NCBI GenBank assembly: GCA_945878865.1
Contig: CAMCUD010000002.1
Span: 1 to 64,000 of the forward strand
Source of the DNA: Bifidobacterium breve
Lineage (GTDB): Bacteria > Actinomycetota > Thermoleophilia > Solirubrobacterales > Solirubrobacteraceae
Direction: 5' to 3'
Length of the DNA: 64,000 nt
The translations under genes were made by a program, and so were the position numbers. Below the pieces are notes generated by a model. It was not told the DNA's origin. It did no database searches and worked only from the letters and a program-made list of their open reading frames with translations. This document shows positions 7,949 through 17,142 of this stretch, piece by piece. Each line of letters starts with the position of its first letter. The first letter of the stretch is position 1.

Positions 7949-8839
7949 ATGGGCTTCTTCTTCCGTGAGGCGTGGCGCTCGCTCACGCGCAACGCCGTCC
8001 CGTCCTTCGCCGCGATGGCCTCGGTCGTCGTGACCATGCTCGTCCTCGGGGTCTTCATCCCGATCATCCAGGCCACCACGGGCGCGGCCAACGACGTGCG
8101 CCAGAAGGTCCTCGTCGACGTGTACCTGAAGACCGGCGCGAAGGACGCGGACGTCGAGCGTGTCCGCCGCGTGCTGGCCGACGACACGCCGTACGTCGGC
8201 AACGTCACGTACATCAGCAAGGCCCAGGCCTACGCCGAGGAGAAGAAGCGCAATCCCGAGGCCTACGAGCTGCTGGGATCCAATCCCCTGCCGGACACGT
8301 TCCGCGTGACGCCGGACAAGCCGGAGAACGTCGAGAAGCTCCGCGACGCGCTCGCGCCCGTGACCGCGGGCGGCAGCCGCGCGACCACGGACCCGGCGAT
8401 CGACGAGGTCCGCAACCGCCGTGAGGAGACGGACAAGATCCTGTCGGCCACCCGCGTGGTGAAGCTCACCGTCGGCGTCCTCGCGGTGCTGCTCGTCCTC
8501 GCCAGCGTCCTGCTCATCGCCAACACCATCCGGCTGTCGCTGTTCGCGCGCCGCCGCGAGGTCGAGGTCATGAAGCTCGTCGGCGCGACCGACTGGTTCA
8601 TCCGCTGGCCGTTCATCATCGAAGGCGTGCTCGTGGGCGCGATGGGGGGCGTCCTGGCGGTGCTGCTGCTCGGGGTGGGCAAGGTCGCGCTGCTGGATCC
8701 GCTCGCCCAGGACTTTGCGCTCCTGAGCTCGCCGGAGACCATCCACTTCGGCCTGCTCATCGGCGTGATCCTGATGGCCAGCGTGGGGGTCGCGGCGCTC
8801 GGCTCCGGCCTGTCGCTGCGCCGCTTCCTGCGCGTCTGA
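7949..8839 (+). CDS. ftsX: Cell-division permease FtsX
   Basis: 296 residues with the FtsX topology: a cytoplasmic N-terminus (FFREAWRSLTRNAVPSFAA), TM1, an extracellular domain of about 130 residues, then three helices near the C-terminus. VEVMKLVGATDWFIRWPF is the conserved FtsX cytoplasmic loop that contacts FtsE. Its extracellular domain is expected to activate a NlpC/P60-type hydrolase partner, which is not encoded in this window. Translation is probably coupled to ftsE (1-nt gap). Confidence 0.95.
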   Translation: MGFFFREAWRSLTRNAVPSFAAMASVVVTMLVLGVFIPIIQATTGAANDVRQKVLVDVYLKTGAKDADVERVRRVLADDTPYVGNVTYISKAQAYAEEKKRNPEAYELLGSNPLPDTFRVTPDKPENVEKLRDALAPVTAGGSRATTDPAIDEVRNRREETDKILSATRVVKLTVGVLAVLLVLASVLLIANTIRLSLFARRREVEVMKLVGATDWFIRWPFIIEGVLVGAMGGVLAVLLLGVGKVALLDPLAQDFALLSSPETIHFGLLIGVILMASVGVAALGSGLSLRRFLRV

Positions 8840-8908
8840 GCGCGCCGCGGCATTCGTCCGTAGCGGGGGTGGGCTGATCTTTAGGTGATCGGCCTACCCT
8901 CGAACGCC

Positions 8909-10105
8909 ATGTCCCGTCTGCGTTGGCCCACGGTCACCCTCGCGCTGCTGATTCCGGTGGCGCTCGTGCTCGGCATCTGGCTGGGCGGTCACCCGATGTC
9001 CCTGCCCGGCCCGGTGCGTGACGTCCTCGTCGACGATCAGGTCGCGGTGATGGCCGAGGCGCTGGACCGCGTCAACGACGACTACTACCGCAAGATCCCC
9101 AACGACCAGCTCGCCGACGCGGCGGTCGGCGGGATCGTCGCGTCGCTGAAGGACCGGTTCAGCGCGTACTTCAACCCGAAGGACTACGCGGCCTACCAGG
9201 ACACGACCAACAGCGAGTTCAGCGGGGTGGGCCTCGGAGTGCAGGGTGACGACGACGGCCTGCTCGTCTCCAACGTCTACGACGACTCGCCCGCGGCCCG
9301 CGCCGGCCTGAAGAAGGGCGACGTCATCGTCGCGGCCAACGGCAAGCGCCTGAAGGGCCGGCCGGAGGAGTCCGCCACGGCGCTCATCAAGGGCCCGGCC
9401 GGCACGAGCGTGAAGCTCACGGTCAAGCGCGGCGACCGCGAGTTCACGAAGACCGTGCAGCGCGCGAAGATCAGCGTCCCCGCCGTGCAGGGCGAGACGA
9501 TCACGACGAAGAACGGCAAGAAGATCGCCGTCATCTCGCTCGCCCAGTTCTCCAGCGGCGCGCACGGCGAGCTCTACGCCGCGATCAAGGACGCGCAGAA
9601 GTCCGGCGCGGACGGCATCGTGTTTGACATGCGCGGCAATCCCGGGGGGCTGGTGACCGAAGCGCGGCTCGTGGCCAGCGCGTTCCTGAAGGACGGGCCG
9701 ATCGTCACCACCCGCGGCCGCAACGTGCCGACGAAGACGCTGAACGCGACGGGCTCGCCGGTGGCGCCGAAGATCCCCGTCGTCGTGCTGGTGGACAACG
9801 GCAGCGCCTCGGCCGCGGAGATCGTCGCGGGCGCCCTGCAGGACAGAAAGCGGGCGAAGCTCGTCGGGCAGCCGACGTTCGGCAAGGGCGTCTTCCAGGA
9901 GGTCGTGCCGCTGCGCAACGGCGGCGCGCTGGACATCACCGTCGGCCGCTACTTCACCCCGAACGGGACGAACCTCGGTGGCGGCGGGGTCGCGCGCGGC
10001 AAGGGCCTGCAGCCCGACGTCACAGCCAAGGACGACCCGGACACCAAGCAGGACGAAGCGCTGGACAAGGCGGTCAGCGAGCTGCAGTCCGAGCTGAGCG
10101 CGTGA
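8909..10105 (+). CDS. S41 C-terminal processing protease (Ctp-type)
   Basis: 398 residues with an N-terminal signal anchor (WPTVTLALLIPVALVLGIWLGG). A PDZ domain (FSGVGLGVQGDDDGLLVSNV, SPAARAGLKKGDVIVAANG) is followed by the S41 peptidase core. The catalytic pair is Ser301 in NGSASAAEIVAGAL and Lys326 in PTFGKGVFQ; the 25-residue spacing is typical of the Ser-Lys dyad. It acts outside the membrane and cleaves C-termini of envelope proteins. Neighbouring ftsEX suggests a cell-wall hydrolase or its regulator as substrate. ATG 8909 is preferred over GTG 8885. The stop overlaps the RNase R start (GTGA). Confidence 0.93.
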   Translation: MSRLRWPTVTLALLIPVALVLGIWLGGHPMSLPGPVRDVLVDDQVAVMAEALDRVNDDYYRKIPNDQLADAAVGGIVASLKDRFSAYFNPKDYAAYQDTTNSEFSGVGLGVQGDDDGLLVSNVYDDSPAARAGLKKGDVIVAANGKRLKGRPEESATALIKGPAGTSVKLTVKRGDREFTKTVQRAKISVPAVQGETITTKNGKKIAVISLAQFSSGAHGELYAAIKDAQKSGADGIVFDMRGNPGGLVTEARLVASAFLKDGPIVTTRGRNVPTKTLNATGSPVAPKIPVVVLVDNGSASAAEIVAGALQDRKRAKLVGQPTFGKGVFQEVVPLRNGGALDITVGRYFTPNGTNLGGGGVARGKGLQPDVTAKDDPDTKQDEALDKAVSELQSELSA

Positions 10106-11853
10106 GCCGCCGCGGCGGGCCGCCCGCCGGCGGGCTCTCCGGCCCGCAGGCCGTCGGCGTGCTGCAGGCCAAGGGCCGGTTCATGGTCGTCGAGCCGCTC
10201 TTCGAGCGCGGCCGCGCGGTGACCGTCGAGCGCGACAAGCGCCACCGCATCGGCGACCTCGTCGTGGCCCGCCCGGGCCGTGGCGGCAAGGCGAAGGTCG
10301 TGCGGCGCCTGGGGCGGCCGGACAACGCGTCAGCGGTGCTCGAGGCGCTCATGCTCGACCGTGGCCTGCGCCGGCGGTTCGATCCGCTCGTCGAACGACG
10401 TGCGGCCGAGTCGCGCGACCGCGGCGGCCACCGCATCGACGTCCCGCGGCGCGACCTCACCGCGCTGCCGACGTTCACGATCGACCCCGCCACCGCGAAG
10501 GACTTCGACGACGCGATCAGCGCGGAGCGCCTGGAGGGCGGCGCCATCCGGGTCTGGGTGCACATCGCCGACGTCAGCGCGTTCGTGGAGCCGCGGTCGC
10601 CTGTCGATCGCGAGGCGATGCGGCGGGCGACGAGCGTCTACGTCCCCGGTCGGGTCGAGCCGATGCTGCCCGAGGCGCTGTCCAACGAGGCCTGCTCGCT
10701 GCTGCCCGGCCACGACCGGTTCGCGGTCACCGTCGAGATGGATCTGCGCGACGGGCACTGCACGCGCGCGTCGTTCTACCGGTCGCTGATCCGCAGCGAC
10801 GAGCGCCTGGACTACGACCGGGTCGACCGCATCTTCGCCGGCGCCGAGGCCGCGCACGAGCCGTGGGCCGAGCCGCTCGCCGCCGCGCGGGAGGCGGCCG
10901 CGGCGCTGCACGTGGTGCGCACGCGCGAGAGCGCCCTGGAGCTCTCCAGCAGCGAGCCCGAGTTCGTCTTCGACGCGACCGGGCACGTGCGCGCACAGCA
11001 GGAGGCCGAGCAGACCGAGTCGCACCGGGTCATCGAGCACCTCATGATCTCCGCGAACGCGCAGGTCGCCGAGCTGCTGCACGGCCGGGGCATACCGACG
11101 CTGTTCCGCGTGCACGAGCGGCCGGAGCCCGACGCGGTACGGCGGCTGGTCGACCAGCTCGCGACGTTGGACGTCCCGACGCCGGAGCTACCCCCGAGCA
11201 TGTCGCCCGAGGAGGCCTCGGAGTTCGTGGCAGAGTGCTCGCGGCTGGTCGACGCCCACGTGCGCCGCACCGGCCACGGCCGGGTCGGCATGACCTTCCT
11301 CGTCCTGCGCGCGCTCAAGCAGGCCCGGTACCACCCGCGCGACCTCGGCCACGCCGGCCTCGGCCTCGCGCACTACTGCCACTTCACCTCGCCGATCCGG
11401 CGCTACCCCGACCTCATCTGCCACCGGGCGCTGCTCGCCGCCGTCGGTGGCGGCGAGGACGCGCCCCGCGGTGACGCGATGGAGGAGGCGGCCGACTGGA
11501 CGAGCCTGAAGGAACGCGAGGCGATGGCCATCGAGCGCGACAGCGACCGCGTCGCGCGCTGCTTCCTGCTGGAGCGCCAGATGCGCGAGGGTCACGACGG
11601 CCCGTTCGACGGCGAGGTGACCGGGGTGATCTCCGCGGGCGCGTTCGTCCGCTTCGCCGGCGGCCACGAGGGACTCCTGCCCGTGCGTCACCTCCGCGGC
11701 GACTGGTGGGACCTCAACGAGGCGGGGACGATCCTCACGGCGGCGCAGAGCGGGCGGCGGATCCGTCTCGGCGACACCGTGAAGGTCGAGGTCGACCGGG
11801 TCGACGCGCCGCGCGGACGCGTCGACCTGATGCCGGCCGGTGGCCGGTTCTAG
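10102..11853 (+). CDS. rnr: RNase R / RNase II-family exoribonuclease
   Basis: 583 residues, shorter than E. coli RNase R (about 800). The catalytic RNB core has TIDPATAKDFDDAIS, whose acids bind the metals, plus HIADVSAFV and HYCHFTSPIRRYPDL. A C-terminal S1 RNA-binding domain follows (DGEVTGVISAGAFVRFAGGHEG). The N-terminal cold-shock/HTH part is reduced to about 80 residues. It degrades structured RNA 3' to 5'. RNase R often works with SmpB-tmRNA on non-stop mRNAs, and smpB lies 5 kb downstream. The start is coupled to the S41 gene by GTGA. Confidence 0.94.
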   Translation: MSRRGGPPAGGLSGPQAVGVLQAKGRFMVVEPLFERGRAVTVERDKRHRIGDLVVARPGRGGKAKVVRRLGRPDNASAVLEALMLDRGLRRRFDPLVERRAAESRDRGGHRIDVPRRDLTALPTFTIDPATAKDFDDAISAERLEGGAIRVWVHIADVSAFVEPRSPVDREAMRRATSVYVPGRVEPMLPEALSNEACSLLPGHDRFAVTVEMDLRDGHCTRASFYRSLIRSDERLDYDRVDRIFAGAEAAHEPWAEPLAAAREAAAALHVVRTRESALELSSSEPEFVFDATGHVRAQQEAEQTESHRVIEHLMISANAQVAELLHGRGIPTLFRVHERPEPDAVRRLVDQLATLDVPTPELPPSMSPEEASEFVAECSRLVDAHVRRTGHGRVGMTFLVLRALKQARYHPRDLGHAGLGLAHYCHFTSPIRRYPDLICHRALLAAVGGGEDAPRGDAMEEAADWTSLKEREAMAIERDSDRVARCFLLERQMREGHDGPFDGEVTGVISAGAFVRFAGGHEGLLPVRHLRGDWWDLNEAGTILTAAQSGRRIRLGDTVKVEVDRVDAPRGRVDLMPAGGRF

Positions 11854-12608
11854 CGGCGCAGCGGGTCGACGTAGACGTCGTCGATCGTGATCGGCGCGCC
11901 CTGGGCGGTGATGCGCAGAGCGAGCGTGCCGCCGGTGAGCAGCGGCAGGCCCGACAGCGTCAGGATCTGGTGCGTCGGCTGCCAGTCGCGGTTCGGCAGC
12001 ACGACGCCGAGCGTCGCGCCGGCCAGGAGCCCGTCCTTGTTCGGGTACAGGATCTCGACGCGCGCGCCGGCGAGCAGGGGCACCTTGCCGCCCTTCGTGA
12101 AGAGGCGAGCGGTGGGATGCGTCAGGCCGGCGCAGAGCGGCGGCGTCACGACCGACGCGCCCTTCGGGAGGTGGAGTGCCCGGTGGTCGGACGCTGCCGT
12201 CACCTTCCACGGCTCGTTGTCCTCGACGACCGAGGCGCCTCCCGACAGCGACCAGCCGTCGAGGGAGCTCTCGAAGTCTCCGCCGGGAACCAGGGTGTAG
12301 TGCGCGGCGTCGCCCCAGCGGGTGAAGGGCTGGGAGAGCGCTTGGTCGCAGTCACCGCCGGGGGTGACGTCGGCGACCGTGTCGCCGACGGTCGCGAGCA
12401 CGCCGGCGACGTCTCGACGCCCGGCGGCGTCAGTCGCTGCGGGCACGGCGCCGGAGACGGCGTCGGTCGCGCTGCGCACGGTCGCGCCGGTGGCGCCGCC
12501 GAGTGAGGACAGCAGCCCGCCCGTCGCTGCGTGGGCCGGGGTGGTGAGGGCGATCGACGCGAGGAGGGCGGCGACCGCGATGGTGAGTTTTGGTGACATC
12601 CGTGTCAT
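11850..12608 (-). CDS. Secreted protein, function unknown
   Basis: About 250 residues with a Sec signal peptide (MSPKLTIAVAALLASIALTT then PAHA-A). The mature part is an Ala/Thr/Asp-rich linker followed by a beta-rich region with GDFESSLDGWSLSGGASVVED and LHLPKGASVVTPPLCAG. This looks like a carbohydrate-binding-type jelly roll, but I cannot name the family. ATG 12608 has AGGAG only 2 nt away; ATG 12599 sits 11 nt from it and is equally possible. The 3' end overlaps the convergent rnr stop by 4 nt. Probably extracellular. Confidence 0.7.
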   Translation of the reverse strand: MTRMSPKLTIAVAALLASIALTTPAHAATGGLLSSLGGATGATVRSATDAVSGAVPAATDAAGRRDVAGVLATVGDTVADVTPGGDCDQALSQPFTRWGDAAHYTLVPGGDFESSLDGWSLSGGASVVEDNEPWKVTAASDHRALHLPKGASVVTPPLCAGLTHPTARLFTKGGKVPLLAGARVEILYPNKDGLLAGATLGVVLPNRDWQPTHQILTLSGLPLLTGGTLALRITAQGAPITIDDVYVDPLRR

Positions 12609-12808
12609 GACTCCTACGTGGTGTGTGCCGCACAGGACCTGGCTCCGGTGGGGAGATCGGGCGGGAACGGCCTGAACGCGGTATGTGCGGTGTGGACACG
12701 GTGTCAACCTGGACGAGCGTTGCGCGTTGCACGCGTTTCTCGGAAATGCGTCTGGACCGTCCAGCGGGACTAAACACGTTCGTACCGCGTGCCGAGGAGG
12801 TGGGCGTC

Positions 12809-14164
12809 GTGTCTGAACTCACCCCCGACGTCGAAGAGCTCTTCGAGGAGCAGGGTCCGCGCGAGGCGTCGGCTCCGCCTGCGCGCACGGTCACCGTGGA
12901 ACTCGTCGCGACCGCCGGTCTGGCCGCGGCCGTCCTCGCGATGGCCTCCATCTTCCCGGGAGGCGACCTGGCGTCGCCGCTCCTCGTGCTCACGCTCGTC
13001 GTGCTCTACGCGCTCGCGGCCACGGTGCACTTCGACATCGGCCTGGGCTTCACGTCACCGTGCCAGCTCGTCTTCGTGCCGATGTGGTTCGTGGTCCCGC
13101 CGGCGTTCCTGCCGGTGCTCGTCGCGGCCGGGCTTCTCCTCGAGCAGATGATCACCATCGTCGCCAGCCGGCGCGCGCGCCACCCGCTTCGGGTCGTCTG
13201 TGCGATCCCCGACGCGTGGCACGCGGTAGGCCCGGCGCTGGTGCTCGGCGTGGCCGGCGCGACCGAGCCGTCGTTCTCGGACTGGCCGATCTACGTCGCT
13301 GCGTTCGGCGCGCAGGTCCTCATCGACTTCTCCGTGACGACCGTGCGGGGTTGGGCGGATCTCGGGATCAAGCCGGACCTGCAGATCCGCGTCGTTGCCT
13401 GGGCGTTCATGGTCGACTTCGCACTCGCGCCGATCGGGCTGCTCGCCGCGGTCGCGATGACCCAGACGCCGGTCGCGGTGGTGTGCCTCATGCCGCTCGT
13501 CGGCGTGTTCGCCGTCTTCGCGCGGGAACGTGACGAACGGATCCGGCAGGCGCTTCAGCTCTCGAGCGCGTACCGCGGCACCGCGATCCTGTTGGGTGAC
13601 GTGCTCGAGGCCGACGACGCCTACACCGGCGGCGAGCACACCCAGGGCGTGGTCGAGCTCGGGCTGGAGGTCGGCAAGGAGCTGGGGCTGACGTCCCGGG
13701 AGCTCCGGGACCTGGAGTTCGGCTCGCTGCTGCACGACATCGGCAAGCTGCGGGTCAGCAACGAGATCATCAACAAGCCCGGCAAGCTCACCGAGGCCGA
13801 GTGGGAGATCATCCGCCGGCACCCGGCCGACGGTCAGGAGATGCTCGCCCGTGTCGGCGGTGCGCTCGAGAAGGTCGGCGAGATCGTGCGCGCCCATCAC
13901 GAGCGCGTGGACGGCGGGGGCTACCCGGACGGCCTCCGGGGCGAGGAGATCCCGATGGAAGCGCGGATCATCTGCGTCTGCGACGCGTACAGCGCGATGA
14001 CGACGACGCGGTCCTACCGCCCGGCGATGACGCGGTCAGACGCGATTGCGGAGCTGCGTCGCTGCTCAGGGGAGCAGTTCGATCCTCGCGTGGTGGACGC
14101 GCTCATCCGGGTCGTTGAGCGGACGCCGGATACAACGGTTCCGCACCTGCGCCTCGCGGCGTAG
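12809..14164 (+). CDS. Membrane HD-GYP domain phosphodiesterase
   Basis: 451 residues. Residues 1-30 are acidic; then come about six to seven membrane helices, and a C-terminal HD-GYP domain. Its HD pair is in LLHDIGKL, followed by HHERVDGGGYPDG. This domain typically hydrolyses cyclic di-GMP, so it should lower c-di-GMP in response to a membrane signal. GTG 12809 is chosen because GAGGAGG (12794-12800) sits 8 nt upstream; the longer upstream frame is noncoding. The C-terminus is followed at once by a strong hairpin. Some HD-GYP proteins act on cGAMP instead. Confidence 0.9.
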   Translation: MSELTPDVEELFEEQGPREASAPPARTVTVELVATAGLAAAVLAMASIFPGGDLASPLLVLTLVVLYALAATVHFDIGLGFTSPCQLVFVPMWFVVPPAFLPVLVAAGLLLEQMITIVASRRARHPLRVVCAIPDAWHAVGPALVLGVAGATEPSFSDWPIYVAAFGAQVLIDFSVTTVRGWADLGIKPDLQIRVVAWAFMVDFALAPIGLLAAVAMTQTPVAVVCLMPLVGVFAVFARERDERIRQALQLSSAYRGTAILLGDVLEADDAYTGGEHTQGVVELGLEVGKELGLTSRELRDLEFGSLLHDIGKLRVSNEIINKPGKLTEAEWEIIRRHPADGQEMLARVGGALEKVGEIVRAHHERVDGGGYPDGLRGEEIPMEARIICVCDAYSAMTTTRSYRPAMTRSDAIAELRRCSGEQFDPRVVDALIRVVERTPDTTVPHLRLAA

Positions 14165-14186
14165 GACATCTGCGAGGCGCAGGTGC
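14143..14186 (+). terminator. 15-bp-stem hairpin spanning the HD-GYP stop
   Basis: GCACCTGCGCCTCGC (14143-14157) is perfectly repeated in inverse at 14172-14186, with a 14-nt loop containing the stop codon. No T-run follows. It may be a rho-independent-like terminator or an mRNA-end stabiliser. Confidence 0.55.
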
Positions 14187-14369
14187 GCCGGCCGTGAAAC
14201 GACCGGATGTCGAGGTGCTGCTTAGCGGCGAAGGGGCATGGAGATCCTCCGATCTCAGTGACAGGGTCATGTGGCGATCTGCGTGGCTCGGCATCCGGCC
14301 GGGCCACGGTGTGATCTGGGGATCTCGATCACCACGGGGCGGACGATTGGTGCGGCGGGTGAGCTGCGT

Positions 14370-15596
14370 TCACCCACCTCGGGAAGGGGAAGGAACCAGG
14401 ACGGGCGCGGGCCGCGTGATTCGGGCCGGACGCCAGGCGATCAGGCCGAGCGCCAGGACGACGGCGCCTCCGGCGGCGCCCGCGATGAGGTAGACCTGGG
14501 CGGGGGAGAGCAGCTCGCTCAGCCCTCCGCCGAGGAGGTAGCCGATGCCCGGCGTCGCGAGTGCGAGGCTCTCCACGACACCGCTCGTGCGGGTCCGCAT
14601 CGCGGGCGGCACGGCCTCGAGCGTGATGACGTTGAACGCGCCCCAGAACATGCCGTTGCCGATGCCGCCGCCGATGGCGACCGCGAACGCGGCGGCCGTG
14701 GTCTGCGCGAGGCCGAGGCCGACGTAGGCGCCGGCGAGCAGCGAGCCGGCCAGCACGAACACGCCGAGCATCGACCAGCGGCGCAGGAGCGTGAAGCACG
14801 CGCTCCCGAGGAGGATGCCGACGCCCCAGAAGGTGAGCAGCGTCGCGTAGTCGCCCGCATCGCCGCCGAGCGACCGCTCGACGTAGGGCAGGAGGACCGG
14901 CTCGTCCATGCTGAACAGCACCAGCAGCGCGGCGGCGCCGAGGATCACTGCGGCGATGCCGGGACTGGACGTCAGCACACGCCACCCCTCGCGCAGGCCC
15001 GCCGGCGCGTCGTCGGCGTTCTCGCCGGCCGCCGATCCCGTCACGGTCCAGACGCTCGCCGCCAGCCCGGCGAAGATGGCCGCGCCCGCCAGGACGCCGG
15101 CCTGGGGCCCGGCGAGGACGGCCACGGCACCGGCGGCGGCGGGCCCGAGGACGTTGATCGCGCCGTAGCTGACGTTGATTGCCGCGGCGCCCTCCCGGAG
15201 CAGCCCGTGGCGATCGAGCAGATTGCACGCGGCGGTCCGCGTCAGGACGCGCCCGGTCGCCGCGCAGGTGGCGGTGGCGAAGGTCAGTGCGTACAGGACG
15301 GCGAGCGGCGCAGCAGTGCCGACCGCGAGGATCGTGGCACCGGCAGCCGCCAGGAGATAGAGGACGCCGAGGGTCCGCCCGAGGCGCAGCGCGCCGAGGC
15401 GGCCCGCCAGCGGGGTGATGATCAGCGACGGGCCGAAGCGGGTCGCCACCAGAAGGAGCGCGACGCCAAGCGCGCTGCCGGTGCGCTTGTACACGAGGAT
15501 CGCGAGCGCGATGCCGACGAGCCAATCGGCAGCCTCGTCCAGCGTGTAGGTCGCGAGGAGCCTGCCGAACGGACGGATGCGGAGCGCAGCCAGCAC
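14370..15596 (-). CDS. MFS transporter (exporter type)
   Basis: About 408 residues with roughly 12 hydrophobic helices. The start resembles MFS-3/enterobactin-exporter-like proteins (RPFGRLLATYTLDEAADWLVG), and LAGRLGALRLGRTLG is the typical motif-A loop. The substrate is unknown; small lipophilic drugs or metabolites are plausible. GTG 15629 would overlap a perfect operator palindrome, so GTG 15596 is preferred and the true start is uncertain. The unlinked palindrome suggests repression by a TetR-type protein encoded elsewhere. Confidence 0.85.
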   Translation of the reverse strand: MLAALRIRPFGRLLATYTLDEAADWLVGIALAILVYKRTGSALGVALLLVATRFGPSLIITPLAGRLGALRLGRTLGVLYLLAAAGATILAVGTAAPLAVLYALTFATATCAATGRVLTRTAACNLLDRHGLLREGAAAINVSYGAINVLGPAAAGAVAVLAGPQAGVLAGAAIFAGLAASVWTVTGSAAGENADDAPAGLREGWRVLTSSPGIAAVILGAAALLVLFSMDEPVLLPYVERSLGGDAGDYATLLTFWGVGILLGSACFTLLRRWSMLGVFVLAGSLLAGAYVGLGLAQTTAAAFAVAIGGGIGNGMFWGAFNVITLEAVPPAMRTRTSGVVESLALATPGIGYLLGGGLSELLSPAQVYLIAGAAGGAVVLALGLIAWRPARITRPAPVLVPSPSRGG

Positions 15597-15614
15597 GGGG
15601 CGCAACGTACTGAC

Positions 15615-15628
15615 TGACCAGCTGGTCA
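15615..15628. promoter_or_regulatory. Perfect 14-bp palindrome at the MFS gene start
   Basis: TGACCAGCTGGTCA is fully self-complementary and lies 19 bp before GTG 15596. The ACTGACC...GGTCA form resembles sites of TetR-family repressors that control efflux pumps. Its position at the likely promoter suggests steric repression. Confidence 0.55.
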
Positions 15629-15731
15629 CAACCCGACTTGCCGATTTTGTTCACCTTTGACGCGAAACCTGTGCAAGACGCACCGGGTTCCTGCATGCCG
15701 GTCATCCCGGTTTCTGGTGATGCGCGGCGTC

Positions 15732-17105
15732 TCAGCGCAGGTGCGGCGCGAGCTCGGCGACCGCCTCGTCGAACACCGCGGTATGGCGGTCGACGTCGGC
15801 CTCTGCGGTCGCCGGGCTCATGAGCGCCATGTTGTGAAACGGCGTGATGAGCACGCCGCGGTTGAGCGCGTGCAGGTGCAGAAAGCGCTCGAGCCCCTCA
15901 TGGCCGATGGCGGCCGACGCGCCGCCGTCGCGGGGCGCCTCGGGCGAGAAGCGGTACTCGGCCCGCGCCCCGAGCTGGGTCACGTGCCAGCCGACCCGGT
16001 GGCGGGCGAGCACGTCGTCGACCCCATCGGCGAAGCGCCGTGCCAGCCCGATCGTGCGGCCGTAGGCGTCCGCGGTGAGGACCTCGCCGAGCGCAGCCCG
16101 CGCGGCAGCGAGCGAGAGGGCGTTGCCCGCGAGGGTGCCGCCGACGCCACCCACGTCCTCGATGTCGGCGTCTGCGTCGGCGAGCATGCGCTCGGCGAGC
16201 TCGGCGCGCATGCCGAAGGCGCCGGTCGGCACGCCGCCCGCGACGGCCTTGCCCATGACGACGATGTCGGGGTCCAGGGCCCACGCCCCGGTGCATCCGC
16301 CGGGTCCGGCGCTCAGCGTGTGCGTCTCATCGATGAGCAGGAGGGTGCCGGTCTCGGTGCACAGGCGCCGCAGCGCGTCATGGAAGCCGGGCTCGGGCAG
16401 CACGATCCCGATGTTCGTGAGCGCCGGCTCGGTGAGCACGACCGCCACGTCTTCGTGGCGCAGCGCGCGCTCGAGCGCGTCGCGATCGTTGAACTCGACG
16501 ACCCGGGTCGTGTCGCGCACGTCGTACGCGGGCCCGACGTTCCCTGGCCGTGACGCCGGACGCCCGTCCTCGCCCAGGACGATGAATGCCTCGTCGACGG
16601 TCCCGTGGTAGCAGTAGCTGAACACCAGGACCTTCGGGCGACCGGTGATCGCGCGCGCCATCCGCAGCGCGAAGCGGTTCGCATCGGTTGCGCTGACCGT
16701 GAACTGCCACCGGTCCACGCCGAAGCGGCGCGTGAGCTCGGCGCCGACCCACGCGGCGTCCTCGGTGGGGAGCATCGCGGTGGCGCCGCGGGCGTAGCGG
16801 TCCGCGATCGCGCGCACGATCGGCTCGGGAGCATGGCCGGTCATCGCGCCCGTGTCGCCGAGGCAGAGGTCGCTGTAGGTGTGCCCGTCGATGTCGGTGA
16901 CCTGCGCGCCGCGCGCCTCCCGCAGCACGAGCGGCACGGGTGACGCCCAGCGCAGCATCCAGCTCATCGGCACGCCGCCGAGCAGCGAGCCGCGGGCCTG
17001 CTCGGCGTGGGCCACGCTCTTCGGATGGTCGCGCAGGAATCGCTCGGTCTCTCGGGCGATCAGCGGCTCGAGGACGGACGCGGGCGGGGCGACGACGGCG
17101 CTCAT
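15732..17105 (-). CDS. Class-III PLP aminotransferase (GSA-aminomutase-like)
   Basis: 457 residues of the glutamate-1-semialdehyde aminomutase / acetylornithine aminotransferase fold. Motifs are SDLCLGDTGAMTGHAPEP near the start, the PLP-stacking region VSATDANRFALRMARA, LLIDETHTLS holding the Asp/Glu that contacts the cofactor, and the Schiff-base Lys in DIVVMGKAVAGGVPTG. It is longer than GSA aminomutase (about 430) and no haem genes are near, so a catabolic amino-group transfer is likelier than tetrapyrrole synthesis. ATG 17105 starts MSAVVAPPASVLEPL. It is divergent from smpB with a 37-bp gap. Confidence 0.88.
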   Translation of the reverse strand: MSAVVAPPASVLEPLIARETERFLRDHPKSVAHAEQARGSLLGGVPMSWMLRWASPVPLVLREARGAQVTDIDGHTYSDLCLGDTGAMTGHAPEPIVRAIADRYARGATAMLPTEDAAWVGAELTRRFGVDRWQFTVSATDANRFALRMARAITGRPKVLVFSYCYHGTVDEAFIVLGEDGRPASRPGNVGPAYDVRDTTRVVEFNDRDALERALRHEDVAVVLTEPALTNIGIVLPEPGFHDALRRLCTETGTLLLIDETHTLSAGPGGCTGAWALDPDIVVMGKAVAGGVPTGAFGMRAELAERMLADADADIEDVGGVGGTLAGNALSLAAARAALGEVLTADAYGRTIGLARRFADGVDDVLARHRVGWHVTQLGARAEYRFSPEAPRDGGASAAIGHEGLERFLHLHALNRGVLITPFHNMALMSPATAEADVDRHTAVFDEAVAELAPHLR

Positions 17106-17142
17106 GCGCCGAAGTATCCCGCCCCGCATAAGCTGGAAGGCC

